Shown in pieces: positions 8,392-17,629 of a stretch of 64,000 nucleotides of DNA (position 1 is the stretch's first letter; each line of letters starts with the position of its first letter). The stretch is taken from positions 186,001-250,000 of the forward strand of contig NZ_JAJQQP010000005.1 of assembly GCF_028994805.1 (NCBI RefSeq), given 5' to 3'. This DNA comes from Promicromonospora iranensis. GTDB lineage: Bacteria; Actinomycetota; Actinomycetes; Actinomycetales; Cellulomonadaceae. The notes under the pieces were generated by a model, which saw only the letters and a program-made list of their open reading frames with translations, did no database searches and was not told where the DNA came from. The position numbers were made by a program, and so were the translations under genes.

Positions 8392-10220
8392 GCCGTCATC
8401 GTATCCACGTGCCGGGGGTTCTCGGGCGCCGGAACGCCGCCGTCGGTACGGATCTCGGTAGGCATCCCGGTAGGTACCTCGGTGGCGATCTCCGTGCGTA
8501 CCCGCTCGGACGCCCACGTCAGCTCCGCGTGGGCACCGGCCGCACGTACCGGACAGGCCCAGGTGTCGCTGAGATGCACGAGGCGTACGCCGGGGGAGTC
8601 GAGCCACGCGATCAGGAGGTCGGTCTCCTCCGGGTGAGCGGCGGGCGACGGTGGAACCGGGGGCTCGACGTGCTCGGCCGTGGTCCGCAGCGCGGAGACC
8701 AAGGGGAGTGGGTTGACCCCGGGGCCCGAGACACCGGTGGCGGCGAGCCGACCGTGCTTGATCACGACGATCTCCCAGCCGCCCGGCTTGCCTGGTGCGT
8801 CGCCGATACCGGAGGGCCGTGCTGCCACGAGCTCGGCGCACGCCGCGAGCGGCGCCAGCTTCTGCGCCCGGTGGGCGCCCGAGACGAAGGCGCGCAGCCG
8901 TCGCGTGACCTCGCCCGCCTCCTCGTACCGCTCCTGGTGGGCGAGCGTGGCGATGCGGTCGGAGAGCGCGCGCACCACGGGGGAGGGATCGCCGGTGAGG
9001 GCACGGTGGGCGGCGTCGGCCACCTGCTCGTACGACGTGTCGGGAGCCTGGGTCGCGACGCACGGCGCGGAGCAACGGCCCATGCCCGCCAGGGCGCAGG
9101 GACTGCCGGCCTTCCGGGAGACCAACGGTAGGCGCGCGGTGCACTGGCGGATGTCGAGAGCGTCGTGCAGGGCGTGGACGGCGTCCTGCGCGGTGCGCCG
9201 GGACACGAACGGGCCGATGTGCGCGGCGCCGGCCACCACGGCGCCCACCACGGAGAGCCGCGGGTACGCCTCGTCGGTGAGCCGCACCCAGGAGTGCCGC
9301 TCCGGGAACTTCGAGCGCCGGTTGTAGCGCGGGGCGTGCTCGGTGATGAGCCGCAGCTCGCGCACCTGGGCCTCCAGCGGTGTCGCGCACGCCACCGGCG
9401 TGACGCGCTCGGCGATGCGCACCATCTCCGTGATGCGCTTCCGCTTCTCGGCGGCGGTGAAGTACGAGCGCACCCGCTTGCGGATGTTCACGGACGTGCC
9501 GACGTACAGGACCTCGTCGCCGGGACCGCGGAACAGGTAGACGCCTGGCGCGTCGGGCAGGTCGTCGGCGAGGTGCCGCTTGCGGCGCACCTCGGGCGGC
9601 ACGGGGTCGGCGGCCGTCGCCAGATCCTCGAGGTGGGTGACGCCCATCGGTGCGAGGCGGTCGAAGAGGGCGTGCAGGACGTCGACGGTCGCGCGCGCGT
9701 CGGCCAGGGCACGGTGCTCGGGCGAGACCGTCGCGTGGAACAGGTTCGCGAGCGTCGACAGCTTGTGGTTGGGCGCCTCGTCACGGGTGACCAGGCGCCG
9801 GGCCAGGGGCACCGTGTCCACGACGTCGAACCCTGGCCACTCGTAGTCGAGCCGGGCGCACATCGCCTTGAGGAAGCCGACGTCGAACGGTGCGTTGTGC
9901 GCCACCAGGACCGAACCACGCGCGAACTCGAGGAAGCTCGGCAGCACCAGAGCGATGTCCGGCGCGGTCGCGACCATGGCGTTGGTGATCCCTGTCAGGC
10001 GCGCGATGAACGCCGGAACGGGTTGCCCGGGGTTCACGAGCGACTGGAACTCGCCCAGCACCTCACCGCCGCGCACCTTCACGGCGCCGATCTCGGTGAT
10101 GCCACCCTCGGTGGCGTTCGTGCCGGTGGTCTCGAGGTCGACCACCACGAAGGTCACGTCCCGCAGCGGCGTGCCGAGCTCCTCGAACGTGGCCTGGTAT
10201 GCGGATGCGGTGGTGCTCAC
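8385..10220 (-). CDS. DEDDh 3'-5' exonuclease fused to a GIY-YIG (UvrC-like) nuclease domain
   Basis: A 611-residue two-domain nuclease known in actinobacteria (similar to M. tuberculosis Rv2191 by family and position). The N-terminal half is a DnaQ-like proofreading exonuclease with 'VVVDLETTGTNATEGG' (the Asp-x-Glu motif), 'LVAHNAPFDVGFL' and the 'HRALADARATVDVL' block (His and Asp). The second half has a GIY-YIG domain ('GVYLFRGPGDEVLYVGTS...IRKRVRSYF') followed by a UvrC-like region with cysteines and helical segments. It probably acts in DNA repair or end-processing. I chose GTG 10220, giving 'MSTTASAYQATFEELG'; an in-frame start at 10322 would run through the palindrome upstream. The gene overlaps the small RAM protein gene. 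Confidence 0.85.
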   Translation of the reverse strand: MSTTASAYQATFEELGTPLRDVTFVVVDLETTGTNATEGGITEIGAVKVRGGEVLGEFQSLVNPGQPVPAFIARLTGITNAMVATAPDIALVLPSFLEFARGSVLVAHNAPFDVGFLKAMCARLDYEWPGFDVVDTVPLARRLVTRDEAPNHKLSTLANLFHATVSPEHRALADARATVDVLHALFDRLAPMGVTHLEDLATAADPVPPEVRRKRHLADDLPDAPGVYLFRGPGDEVLYVGTSVNIRKRVRSYFTAAEKRKRITEMVRIAERVTPVACATPLEAQVRELRLITEHAPRYNRRSKFPERHSWVRLTDEAYPRLSVVGAVVAGAAHIGPFVSRRTAQDAVHALHDALDIRQCTARLPLVSRKAGSPCALAGMGRCSAPCVATQAPDTSYEQVADAAHRALTGDPSPVVRALSDRIATLAHQERYEEAGEVTRRLRAFVSGAHRAQKLAPLAACAELVAARPSGIGDAPGKPGGWEIVVIKHGRLAATGVSGPGVNPLPLVSALRTTAEHVEPPVPPSPAAHPEETDLLIAWLDSPGVRLVHLSDTWACPVRAAGAHAELTWASERVRTEIATEVPTGMPTEIRTDGGVPAPENPRHVDTMTAC

Positions 10221-10266
10221 GGCGTGCACGCTAGCGGGCACCACTGACACTCCCGCCACCCACCTC

Positions 10267-10327
10267 GTTGAGTGCTGGGTATCTGTGGGAGAACGGCTCG
10301 TGGACCCACAGATATCCAGCACTCAAC
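10267..10327. terminator. 61-bp long hairpin downstream of purC
   Basis: GTTGAGTGCTGGGTATCTG at 10267 and onward through 10289 pairs with the arm 10305-10327 over 23 bases with a single G.U wobble; the loop is 15 bases. It starts four bases after the purC stop on the minus strand, so it is the likely purC terminator. No U-tract is present. The length and near-perfection are unusual, as with two other palindromes in this window. Confidence 0.7.
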
Positions 10328-10330
10328 GGG

Positions 10331-11161
10331 TCAGGTCCAGGTGTCGCCCGTCAGCTGCTCGTAGATCTCGATGTACCGGGCGCGGGTCTCCGCGACGACG
10401 TCGGCCGGGATCTCCGGGCCGGGGTAGGTGCGGTCCCAGTTGGTGAGAGTCGACGACCAGTCGCGCACGAACTGCTTGTCGTAGGACCACTGCCCGCGGC
10501 CGGGCTCGTACTCGCTCGCCTTCCAGAAGCGCGAGGAGTCCGGCGTCAGCACCTCGTCGGCGAGCGTCAGGACGCCGTCAGCGTCGGTCCCGAACTCGAA
10601 CTTCGTGTCCGCGATCAGCACGCCGCGCTCGCGGGCGATCTCGGCGCCGCGGTCGTAGATCTCCAGGGAGAGGTCGCGCAGGCGGCCCGTCGTCTCCTCG
10701 CCCAGGCTCTTGGCGATCTCCTCGACGGAGATGTACTCGTCGTGGCCCTCGTCCGCCTTCGTCGACGGCGTGAAGACGGGCTGCGGCAGCCGGTCGGCCT
10801 CGACCAGCCCGGGCGGGAACGCGACACCGGACACGCTGCCCGACGCGCGGTAGCTCTCCAGGCCCCCGCCTGCGAGGTAGCCGCGCACGATGCACTCGAC
10901 GGGCACGATGTCCAGGCGCTTGCAACGGACCGCGCGGCCCTTCCACTCCTCGGGGACGTCCTCGTTGATCACGTGGTTGGGCACCAGGTCGGCGAACTGC
11001 CGGAACCACCAGAGCGAGATCTGGGTGAGGATCGCGCCCTTGTCGGGCACGGGCGTCGGCAGCACGACGTCGTACACCGACACGCGGTCGGAAGCCACCA
11101 GAATCACATCGTCGCCGTCCGCGTAGACCTCGCGAACCTTGCCCTTACGGATCAGTTCCAC
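10331..11161 (-). CDS. purC: Phosphoribosylaminoimidazole-succinocarboxamide synthase
   Basis: SAICAR synthase joins aspartate to CAIR using ATP in purine synthesis. The 276-residue protein has the N-terminal 'GKVREVYADGDDVILVASDRVSVYDV' block, the 'PVECIVRGYLAGGGLESY' segment and 'LIADTKFEFG' with the catalytic acidic residues, all family signatures. Length is close to the family's 240-300. The ATG at 11161 gives the standard N-terminus just before 'LIRKGKVREVY'. It is a single gene here rather than part of a pur operon, divergent from an aminoglycoside-phosphotransferase-fold gene and followed by a strong hairpin. Confidence 0.95.
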   Translation of the reverse strand: MELIRKGKVREVYADGDDVILVASDRVSVYDVVLPTPVPDKGAILTQISLWWFRQFADLVPNHVINEDVPEEWKGRAVRCKRLDIVPVECIVRGYLAGGGLESYRASGSVSGVAFPPGLVEADRLPQPVFTPSTKADEGHDEYISVEEIAKSLGEETTGRLRDLSLEIYDRGAEIARERGVLIADTKFEFGTDADGVLTLADEVLTPDSSRFWKASEYEPGRGQWSYDKQFVRDWSSTLTNWDRTYPGPEIPADVVAETRARYIEIYEQLTGDTWT

Positions 11162-11256
11162 GCGGCCAAGGTTAACCCGCCGGCCGGACGCCGCCGGGCA
11201 GCGGTCCGAGCGGAATGTGCTGGACGGGTCCGGTCGGGTGTTGCCAGGCTGGCCCG

Positions 11257-12225
11257 ATGGCGTCGACAGCGTGGGAGCCGGCAGCGGAGGAGCCGGCAGG
11301 GTGGGACGAGAGTGCCGTCGCCGCGCACCTGCTCGGCACGGTGCTGACCGGGGACGCTGTGCTGACCGGTGTCATCCCGCGCAGCGGTGGTGCCCTCAGC
11401 GCGGTGCACGAGGTTCGGCAGGCCGACGGGCCGCCGCTCGTGGTCAAGCGGTACACCGCCGAGTGGCGGTGGAAGCAGGCGAAGGAGGTGTACGTGCTCG
11501 GCCTCCTGAACGGGTCCGGGGCACTGGACGGCCGCGTGCCCGAGGTCGTGCACGTGGACGCCGAGCGAGCGGTGACGGTGCTGACGCTTCTGCCCGGCCG
11601 GCCGCTCTCCGACGTACCGCTCGAAGGAGCCGCGGAGCGTCGGACCCTCGCCGAGGTGGGTTCCCTGACGCGTGCGCTGCACGAGGTTCGGCAGCCGGCC
11701 TTCGGCTACCTCACCACGCAGGTCCTCGACCCGTTGCCGACCAACCGCGCCTACATGACGCGGCAGTTCGACAAGAAGCTCGCGGAGTTCGTGGACCTCG
11801 GTGGTGACCGGGACCTGTACGACGCGATCCGCCGCTCCGTGGAGGACCGCACCGAGCTGCTCGACCGATGCGACCAGCCGGTGCTCTGCCACAACGACCT
11901 GCACGCGGGCAACATCCTCGTCGCGACAGACGGCGACCGCCGTCGTGTCAGCGGGTTCGTCGACGTCGAGAACGCGGTCGCCGCCGACCCGCTCATGGAC
12001 CTGGCCAAGACCATCCAGTACGAGTTCCGGCGACCGGACGACGCTTTCGAGGCGCTCGTCGACGGATACGGGCCGCTGGGCGAGGACGGCCGTGAGCGCA
12101 TCAGCCTCTACCGTCTCTACCACGCGCTGGAGCTGTGGGACTGGTTCGCGGGCATCGGTACCACCGGGCCGCTGGGTGGGATCGAGGTCGGCCTGCGGTC
12201 GCTGGTGGCGCCGACCGGCCGCTGA
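11257..12225 (+). CDS. Phosphotransferase of the APH/choline kinase fold
   Basis: A 322-residue protein with the aminoglycoside phosphotransferase/choline kinase fold. Visible motifs are the ATP-site lysine in 'LVVKRYTAEW', the Brenner motif 'VLCHNDLHAGNIL' (catalytic Asp and Asn) and the metal-binding 'GFVDVENA' where the Asp replaces the kinase DFG. The substrate is unknown; such proteins phosphorylate sugars, choline or antibiotics, and none of these can be preferred. ATG 11257 starts the conserved part with a short lead. It runs divergently from purC and converges on the GH13 gene with only 11 bases between their stops. Confidence 0.75.
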   Translation: MASTAWEPAAEEPAGWDESAVAAHLLGTVLTGDAVLTGVIPRSGGALSAVHEVRQADGPPLVVKRYTAEWRWKQAKEVYVLGLLNGSGALDGRVPEVVHVDAERAVTVLTLLPGRPLSDVPLEGAAERRTLAEVGSLTRALHEVRQPAFGYLTTQVLDPLPTNRAYMTRQFDKKLAEFVDLGGDRDLYDAIRRSVEDRTELLDRCDQPVLCHNDLHAGNILVATDGDRRRVSGFVDVENAVAADPLMDLAKTIQYEFRRPDDAFEALVDGYGPLGEDGRERISLYRLYHALELWDWFAGIGTTGPLGGIEVGLRSLVAPTGR

Positions 12226-12236
12226 CCGTTCGAGCG

Positions 12237-13847
12237 CTACGTGCCCGCCAGGTCGAGCACCGCGTAGCCGAATCCGTCGAGGTGCACCACGTCGGCCCCG
12301 TCGGTGCCGGCTTCCGTACGGCACCCCCGGGCGAGCACCGGCCGCGCGTCCGCGGCGCCCGGCAGCAGCTGACGCACTGCCGCGCGTCCCGGATTGAGCA
12401 CGACGGCGAGCGTTCCGCCCCGGACGTACGCCACGGGGTACCCGGTGGCGAGCACCTCGACCGGCGAGGCGACGTCGAGACGGTCGTCCCCGTGCCGCAG
12501 GGCGATGAGCTCGCGGACCAGGTGCAGCAGCGAGTCGTCGTCGTCGAGCTGGGCAGCGACCGTGGGACGGTCCGGGTCGGGATCCTGCGGCAGGTAGGTG
12601 GGGGTCGCGGGGCTGCCCGGGCCGAGCATGCCCGCAGGAAGGTCACCCCACTGCATGGGGGTGCGGGAGCCGGCCCGGTCGTACGTCGGGCTCAGGCGTG
12701 AGCCCTCGAGGGTCGGCGTGCCCGGCACGAACCGCATGCCGATCTCGTCCCCGTAGTAGACCGACGGCAGGGCAGGCCAGGTCATCGTGAGCACGTGGGC
12801 GACACGGGCCTGCTCGGCGTCCCGCACGCCCGACACCAGCCGGGTGAAGTCGTGGTTCGACGTCGGCAGCCCCACCACGCCGCCGCGGCCGTCCGCGGCG
12901 ATGGCGTCGGCCGCAGCGCGCCAGGCCCGGACGAACGTGGCCAGGTCGCCGCGCGCCTCGGCGGCGGCCCACGCCGGGACCTCGGCCCAGGACGGGTTCA
13001 CCGTCCCGGCGCCGTCGTTCCACAGCGAGCGCAGGGGCAGCCCGTCGTCGTCGCCGCCGAACTGGAGGAAGAAGTCCGCGTGGAAGCCGGCGGGGACGGA
13101 CACCCGCGGGTCGCCCCACTCGCTGATGAGCACACGGCCAGGAAACTCCCGGTCGAGCCACTCGCGCATCCCGCGCCACAGCGTGCTCGTCTCCACGTGG
13201 CCCGGGTCGTCCTTCACGAGCGACGACGCCATGTCGACGCGGAAGCCCGCGACGCCGAGGTCGAACCAGTGCGCCATGATCTGGCGCAGCGCGGCGCGGT
13301 TGGCCCGCGGGCCTGGAGCGTCGACCGGCTGGCGCCATGGCTCGGCCGGGTCGAGCCGGGCGTAGCCGTAGTTCAGCGCGGGCTGGACCGGGAAGAAGTT
13401 GGGCAGGTAGTACCCGCCGCGGGCGCCGGTCCCGGGCTGGAACCCGTCCACCGGCACGTCGCTCCAGACGAACCGGTGGTCGTCCGGGTCATCGGCCGAC
13501 CACCGGAACCACGGGTGCTGGTCCGAGGTGTGGCCGGCCACGAGGTCGAGCAGCACCGAGATGCCTCGCCGGCCGGCCTCCTCGGTCAGCCGGGCCATGT
13601 CCTCGTTCGTGCCGTAGCGCGGGGCCACCTGGAAGAAGTCCGCGACGTCGTACCCGGCGTCGGCGAACGGGGAGACGAAGCACGGGCTGAGCCAGAGCGC
13701 GTCGGCTCCCAGCCAGGCGAGGTAGTCCAGGCGCTCGGTGATGCCGGCGAGGTCGCCGATCCCGTCACCGTTCGCGTCCGCGAAGGACTGCGGATAGATC
13801 TGGTACAGCACGGTGCGCCCCAGGCGCGAGGCGAGGTCGGAGGTCAA
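12237..13847 (-). CDS. GH13-family alpha-glucosidase/amylase-type enzyme
   Basis: A 536-residue (beta/alpha)8-barrel glycosidase of family GH13 without a signal peptide, so probably intracellular and acting on imported oligosaccharides. The four GH13 regions are visible: 'DLVAGHTS', 'GFRVDMAS' with the nucleophile Asp205, 'ISEWGD' with the general acid Glu243, and 'TSNHDF' with Asp333. Substrate could be malto- or isomalto-oligosaccharide, sucrose or trehalose; I cannot choose. The start is TTG 13847, seven bases after AAGGAG; no ATG or GTG fits as well. It is the last gene of a six-gene run (binding protein, two permeases, GH1, GH144-like, GH13). Three 14-bp repeats lie between it and the preceding gene. 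Confidence 0.88.
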   Translation of the reverse strand: MTSDLASRLGRTVLYQIYPQSFADANGDGIGDLAGITERLDYLAWLGADALWLSPCFVSPFADAGYDVADFFQVAPRYGTNEDMARLTEEAGRRGISVLLDLVAGHTSDQHPWFRWSADDPDDHRFVWSDVPVDGFQPGTGARGGYYLPNFFPVQPALNYGYARLDPAEPWRQPVDAPGPRANRAALRQIMAHWFDLGVAGFRVDMASSLVKDDPGHVETSTLWRGMREWLDREFPGRVLISEWGDPRVSVPAGFHADFFLQFGGDDDGLPLRSLWNDGAGTVNPSWAEVPAWAAAEARGDLATFVRAWRAAADAIAADGRGGVVGLPTSNHDFTRLVSGVRDAEQARVAHVLTMTWPALPSVYYGDEIGMRFVPGTPTLEGSRLSPTYDRAGSRTPMQWGDLPAGMLGPGSPATPTYLPQDPDPDRPTVAAQLDDDDSLLHLVRELIALRHGDDRLDVASPVEVLATGYPVAYVRGGTLAVVLNPGRAAVRQLLPGAADARPVLARGCRTEAGTDGADVVHLDGFGYAVLDLAGT

Positions 13848-13859
13848 CGGCCTGCTCCT

Positions 13860-13901
13860 TCGGAGGTGGAATGTCGGAGGTGGAATGTCGGAGGTGGAAC
13901 G
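13860..13901. repeat. Three 14-bp tandem repeats upstream of the GH13 start
   Basis: The unit tcggaggtggaatg occurs at 13860-13873, 13874-13887 and, with one changed base, 13888-13901. On the coding (minus) strand they sit just before the AAGGAG of the GH13 gene and fill most of the 77-base gap after the GH144-like gene. Confidence 0.8.
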
Positions 13902-13924
13902 GACGACCGGCACGTCGGGTGGTG

Positions 13925-15493
13925 CTATCTCCGGCCGACGTTGAACGTCTCCATCGCCATCAGCGGGCGGACCTTCTGCTCCAGCGGGCCGGGCGCGACG
14001 TAACGCCGCATCGCGTCGTCGGCCAGCTCGTTCCCGAGCGCCGCCATGATCATGCCCTGGTCCAGCGCCAGGTAACGCTGGGAGACCTGGCCGCTGCGCA
14101 CCGCCACGGCGTCGTAGAAGCCGCCTGGTCCGTAGGCGTCGAAGTCCCGTGCGATGCTCCGCAGGTTCGCCATCGACTCGCCGCGGGCGTACCGCAGCGC
14201 GAGGAACGAGGCGTGCGGCGTCACCACGCCGTCGCCGTACCCGGTGGGCGCGGGGGAGCCCTCCCGGCAGCCCTCGTAGGGCTGGTCGACCGTCGTGCGC
14301 TCCTGGTCCGAGGTGTAGCCGGGACCGTCGAGCCCCAGCTGGTCGACGCCGTACTCGCGGTACCCGCCGGCAGGGTCGTTCGACGGCGAGAAGCCCCAGT
14401 ACCCGTAGCGGGCCTCCCGCATCCCGTGCTCGATCTGCCCCCGCACGTACAGCGGGTGGTTGCGGCCCCAGGACCGGGGTCCCCACGTCTCCTCGGGCAC
14501 GAACAGCGGCACCATCAGCGCCTCGAACATGCTGCCGCCCCACGTCGGCACCACCCGCATGCCGCGGTAGGGCAGCGCACCCTCGAAGACGGGGACACCC
14601 AGGTACTCGGCCCACTCGCCGGTCGGCCGCGTCTCCGTCCAGTCCCAGTCGCAGCTGTCCGGGAACGTGCGGTACGTGCCGAAGTAGTGCTCCGGCGGGA
14701 TCTGCCCCTCGGCGATGCCCAGGTACGAGGCGATGCGCGGCTCCGTGTTGAACGCCCCGTAGTGGTGGCCGGTGTACCAGACGTCCGCGCCCATGCCGCA
14801 GTAGTCACCGGCGACCGGCGCCGTCTCCTGCGGGTCGGTGTCCCAGAACCCACCGCGGATCTGGTTCTGTGCGGCGTCGTAGTAGCAGCCGAAGTCCATG
14901 CGCTCGCGGACGGCGTCCGCCTCGTCGGCCAGGGACGGCTCCGCGCGGCTCGCCAGCAGCAGGCCGGTGGCCAGCCAGCCGTTGTCGACGCTGGACAGGA
15001 ACGGCTTGACCGGGTCGCCGCTCGTGGGGAACTCCAGCAGCTTGGCGCCCGTCGCCGGGTCGTACCAGTTGTAGAACATGCCGCTGGGCTCGTGCCTCTC
15101 GAGCCCGGCGACGGTGTCGAGCGTGGTCGCCAGGCGCTCGCGCGCCTCGGCGCGCTCGATCAGCCCGACGTCGCGGGCGACCACCGTGCTCCACAGGTAG
15201 GCGCCGATGTTCGTCGGCGAGGTGTAGCCGCCGCGGCTGCCCGGGCTGAGGTCACCGCCGATGTTGTCGTCGGGCAGCCCGGTCTCCTCGACGACCAGGG
15301 CGTCGAACGAGCGCCACGTGTCCGCCGTCCAGGTACGCAGCGTGCGCTGGTCACCGCCCGCGCCGCGGTGCGCCTCGACGCCGTCGTCGCCGGTGCCCGT
15401 GCCGGCGCTCGCTGGTACCGCCGTGAGCGCCAGTGCGGCGACGGCCGCCGCCGCGACCGCTGCCCTGCGTCTGCTCGGGATGTGCGTGCTCAT
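13925..15493 (-). CDS. Secreted 'glycoamylase-fold' hydrolase, GH144-like (candidate beta-1,2-glucanase)
   Basis: A 522-residue secreted protein. Residues 1-30 are a signal peptide ('MSTHIPSRRRAAVAAAAVA...PASA', cleavage after ASA). The rest matches the 'putative glucoamylase' (PF10091/GH144-type) pattern: 'GMFYNWYDPATGAKL', 'FLSSVDNGWLATGLLLA', 'PTWGGSMFEALMVPLF', 'YGYWGFSPSNDPAGGYREYGV', 'GVVTPHASFLALRYA' and 'GPGGFYDAVAV'. Characterised GH144 enzymes are endo-beta-1,2-glucanases; the family also holds uncharacterised members, so the activity is inference. The ATG at 15493 follows AGAGGA. Its neighbours, a GH1 beta-glucosidase and a sugar ABC importer, fit an extracellular glucanase whose products are imported and split. 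Confidence 0.78.
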   Translation of the reverse strand: MSTHIPSRRRAAVAAAAVAALALTAVPASAGTGTGDDGVEAHRGAGGDQRTLRTWTADTWRSFDALVVEETGLPDDNIGGDLSPGSRGGYTSPTNIGAYLWSTVVARDVGLIERAEARERLATTLDTVAGLERHEPSGMFYNWYDPATGAKLLEFPTSGDPVKPFLSSVDNGWLATGLLLASRAEPSLADEADAVRERMDFGCYYDAAQNQIRGGFWDTDPQETAPVAGDYCGMGADVWYTGHHYGAFNTEPRIASYLGIAEGQIPPEHYFGTYRTFPDSCDWDWTETRPTGEWAEYLGVPVFEGALPYRGMRVVPTWGGSMFEALMVPLFVPEETWGPRSWGRNHPLYVRGQIEHGMREARYGYWGFSPSNDPAGGYREYGVDQLGLDGPGYTSDQERTTVDQPYEGCREGSPAPTGYGDGVVTPHASFLALRYARGESMANLRSIARDFDAYGPGGFYDAVAVRSGQVSQRYLALDQGMIMAALGNELADDAMRRYVAPGPLEQKVRPLMAMETFNVGRR

Positions 15494-15582
15494 CTGTGAC
15501 TCCTCTACGTCGTCGTAGCCGTGGTCGTCGTCGTTGCAGGTCGTGCGGTCGTGCGGTCGGTGTCGCCCAGGCGGCCCGGGGC

Positions 15583-16770
15583 TCAGGCGGGCAGCTTGCC
15601 CGTGCGGGCGACGTCGCCGAGCCAGGCCAGGCTGGGCTTGGGCGTGCGCTCGAACGTCGTGCGGTCGACGGCGATCAGGCCGAACGTCGGGGCGAAGCCG
15701 CTCATCCACTCGTAGTTGTCGAGCAGGGACCAGTGCAGGTACCCCTCGATGCGGCAGCCGCCGGCCATCGCCCGGGCCATGCTCTCCAGGGCGCCGCGGG
15801 TGTAGTCGATGCGGCGGGCGTCGTCGGCGGTGGCCATCCCGTTCTCGGTGACGATCATGGGCACGCCGCCGGTGATGCGGTGGGTGTACTCCAGCGCCTC
15901 GCCCAGCGCCTGCGGGTAGTACTCCCAGCCGGTCAGGGTGCGCTCGACGTCGTCGCCGAAGGGCACGGGCTCGCCGTCCGTCCCGATGATGGTGCGCAGG
16001 TAGCTCTGCACGCCCACGAAGTCGTCGCCGCGCGCGACCTCCAGGAAGAAGTCCTCGCGGGGGTAGGCGTAGGCGTCCCGCGCGGCCTCGGCGCCGGGAG
16101 CCGCCTGGAACACCTGGTTCGCGACGGTCCAGCCGGCCCGCACGTGCCCCAGGCCGTGCAGGATCTCGACGGCCCGCCGGTGGGCCGTCGCCTGCACCTC
16201 GGACGCCGCCTGGTCGGGTGCGGCCAGGCCCGCGGCGTCGAGGTTGGTGCGCCGGCTCGCGCCCAGCATCATCGAGGTGATGTTGGGCTCGTTGATCGTG
16301 ACGACGTGCCGCACGTCGCCCAGGATCTGCGTGACGGTCTCGACGTACCGGCTGAACGTGTCGACGGCGTCGGGCGCGAACCAGCCGCCCCGCTCGGCGA
16401 ACCACCGCGGCAGCGTGAAGTGCAGCAGCGTGACGACCGGCGTGACGCCCGCCGCCAGGCACACGTCGATCATGCGGCGGTAGTGGGCGAGCTGGGCCCG
16501 GGATATCTCACCTTCGGCGGGCTCGATGCGCGCCCACTCGACCGAGAAGCGGTAGGCGTTCAGGCCGGCGTCGGCGAGCAGCCGGACGTCCTCCGGGTAG
16601 CGGTGGTAGCTGTCGACGGCGTCGCCGGAGCTCTCGGCGCACAGCGTCCCGGGGACGTGCTCCTTCGCCCACCAGTCGCTGTTGACGTTGCCCCCCTCGA
16701 TCTGGTGCGCGGCGGTCGACGCGCCCCACAGGAAGCCGGGTGCGGTGGGCAGCGTGATCTGTTCGGTCAC
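15583..16770 (-). CDS. GH1 beta-glucosidase
   Basis: A 395-residue family GH1 beta-glycosidase, cytoplasmic (no signal). The N-terminal 'PGFLWGASTAAHQIEGGN' signature, the acid/base Glu161 in 'TINEPN' and the nucleophile Glu309 in 'VTENGM' are intact, followed by the aglycone-site block 'GYLHWSLLDNYEWMSGF'. Members split beta-linked gluco-oligosaccharides. It is shorter than many GH1 enzymes (about 450) through shorter loops. Start GTG 16770 follows AGGAG. It lies ten bases after the permease gene and is probably co-transcribed, so its likely substrates are the sugars that importer brings in. Confidence 0.92.
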   Translation of the reverse strand: MTEQITLPTAPGFLWGASTAAHQIEGGNVNSDWWAKEHVPGTLCAESSGDAVDSYHRYPEDVRLLADAGLNAYRFSVEWARIEPAEGEISRAQLAHYRRMIDVCLAAGVTPVVTLLHFTLPRWFAERGGWFAPDAVDTFSRYVETVTQILGDVRHVVTINEPNITSMMLGASRRTNLDAAGLAAPDQAASEVQATAHRRAVEILHGLGHVRAGWTVANQVFQAAPGAEAARDAYAYPREDFFLEVARGDDFVGVQSYLRTIIGTDGEPVPFGDDVERTLTGWEYYPQALGEALEYTHRITGGVPMIVTENGMATADDARRIDYTRGALESMARAMAGGCRIEGYLHWSLLDNYEWMSGFAPTFGLIAVDRTTFERTPKPSLAWLGDVARTGKLPA

Positions 16771-16780
16771 GGAAGGACTC

Positions 16781-17629
16781 CTACTTCAGGCCGGTGGTGG
16801 AGATGCCCTGCACGATGTGCCGCTGCAGGGCCAGGAAGACGATGAGGATGGGCAGCACGATGACCGTCGCGCCGGCGACGAGCAGGCCGTACTGCACGGT
16901 GTTCTGGCCCGTCGAGTACAGGGCGAGGGCGACCGGCAGGGTGTACTTGTCGGCCGACTGCACGGCGACCAGGGGCCACAGGAAGTTGTTCCAGGACCCG
17001 AGGAAGGTCAGGATGCCGAGCGTCGCCAGCGCGGGCCGGGTCTGCGGCAGCACGACGGCGAAGAACGTGCGGAACTCGCCGGCGCCGTCGACGCGCGCGG
17101 CGTCGAGCAGCTCGTCCGGGATGTCGAGCATGAACTGCCGCATCAGGAACACGCCGAACGGCGCCGCCAGGAACGGCAGGATGAGCGCCGCGTAGGTGTT
17201 GATGAGGTCCAGGTTGGCCACGAGCACGAAGAGCGGCACGAAGGTGACCATGCCCGGGACCATCAGGGTGCCCATGACCAGCGCGAAGAGCGTGCGCCGG
17301 CCGGGAAAGTCGAGCTTCGCCAGGGCGTAGCCGACCATCGCGCTGAACAGGACCGACCCGACGGTCACGACCAGCGCCACCACCACCGAGTTCAGGAAGT
17401 ACCGCGGGAAGTTGAGGGTGGCGAACAGCTCGGTGTAGTTCGCCCACGTCAGCTGGTCGGGGAGGAAGGTGGGCGGGAACTGGCGGATCTCGCCCTCCGG
17501 CTTGACCGAGGACACCACCATCCAGACGAGCGGCCCGATCGAGGCCGTGAGGCCTGCCAGGAGTGCGGCGTTCAGAGCCACCGCGCGCGGGGTGAAGCGG
17601 CGCCGACGGGGCGCGTCGTCGTGTGCCAT
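16781..17629 (-). CDS. Sugar ABC transporter permease (MalG-type)
   Basis: Inner-membrane permease of a carbohydrate ABC importer (CUT1 type). The 282-residue protein has six hydrophobic helices and the EAA loop motif in the form 'ELLDAARVDGAGEFRTFFAVVLPQTRPAL', where the ATPase docks. It ends in 'RHIVQGISTTGLK', typical of the MalG partner. ATG 17629 shares its A with the TGA of the upstream permease (TGATG), so the pair is coupled. No ATPase gene is in the operon; in actinobacteria a shared MsiK-like ATPase elsewhere usually serves such transporters. Confidence 0.93.
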   Translation of the reverse strand: MAHDDAPRRRRFTPRAVALNAALLAGLTASIGPLVWMVVSSVKPEGEIRQFPPTFLPDQLTWANYTELFATLNFPRYFLNSVVVALVVTVGSVLFSAMVGYALAKLDFPGRRTLFALVMGTLMVPGMVTFVPLFVLVANLDLINTYAALILPFLAAPFGVFLMRQFMLDIPDELLDAARVDGAGEFRTFFAVVLPQTRPALATLGILTFLGSWNNFLWPLVAVQSADKYTLPVALALYSTGQNTVQYGLLVAGATVIVLPILIVFLALQRHIVQGISTTGLK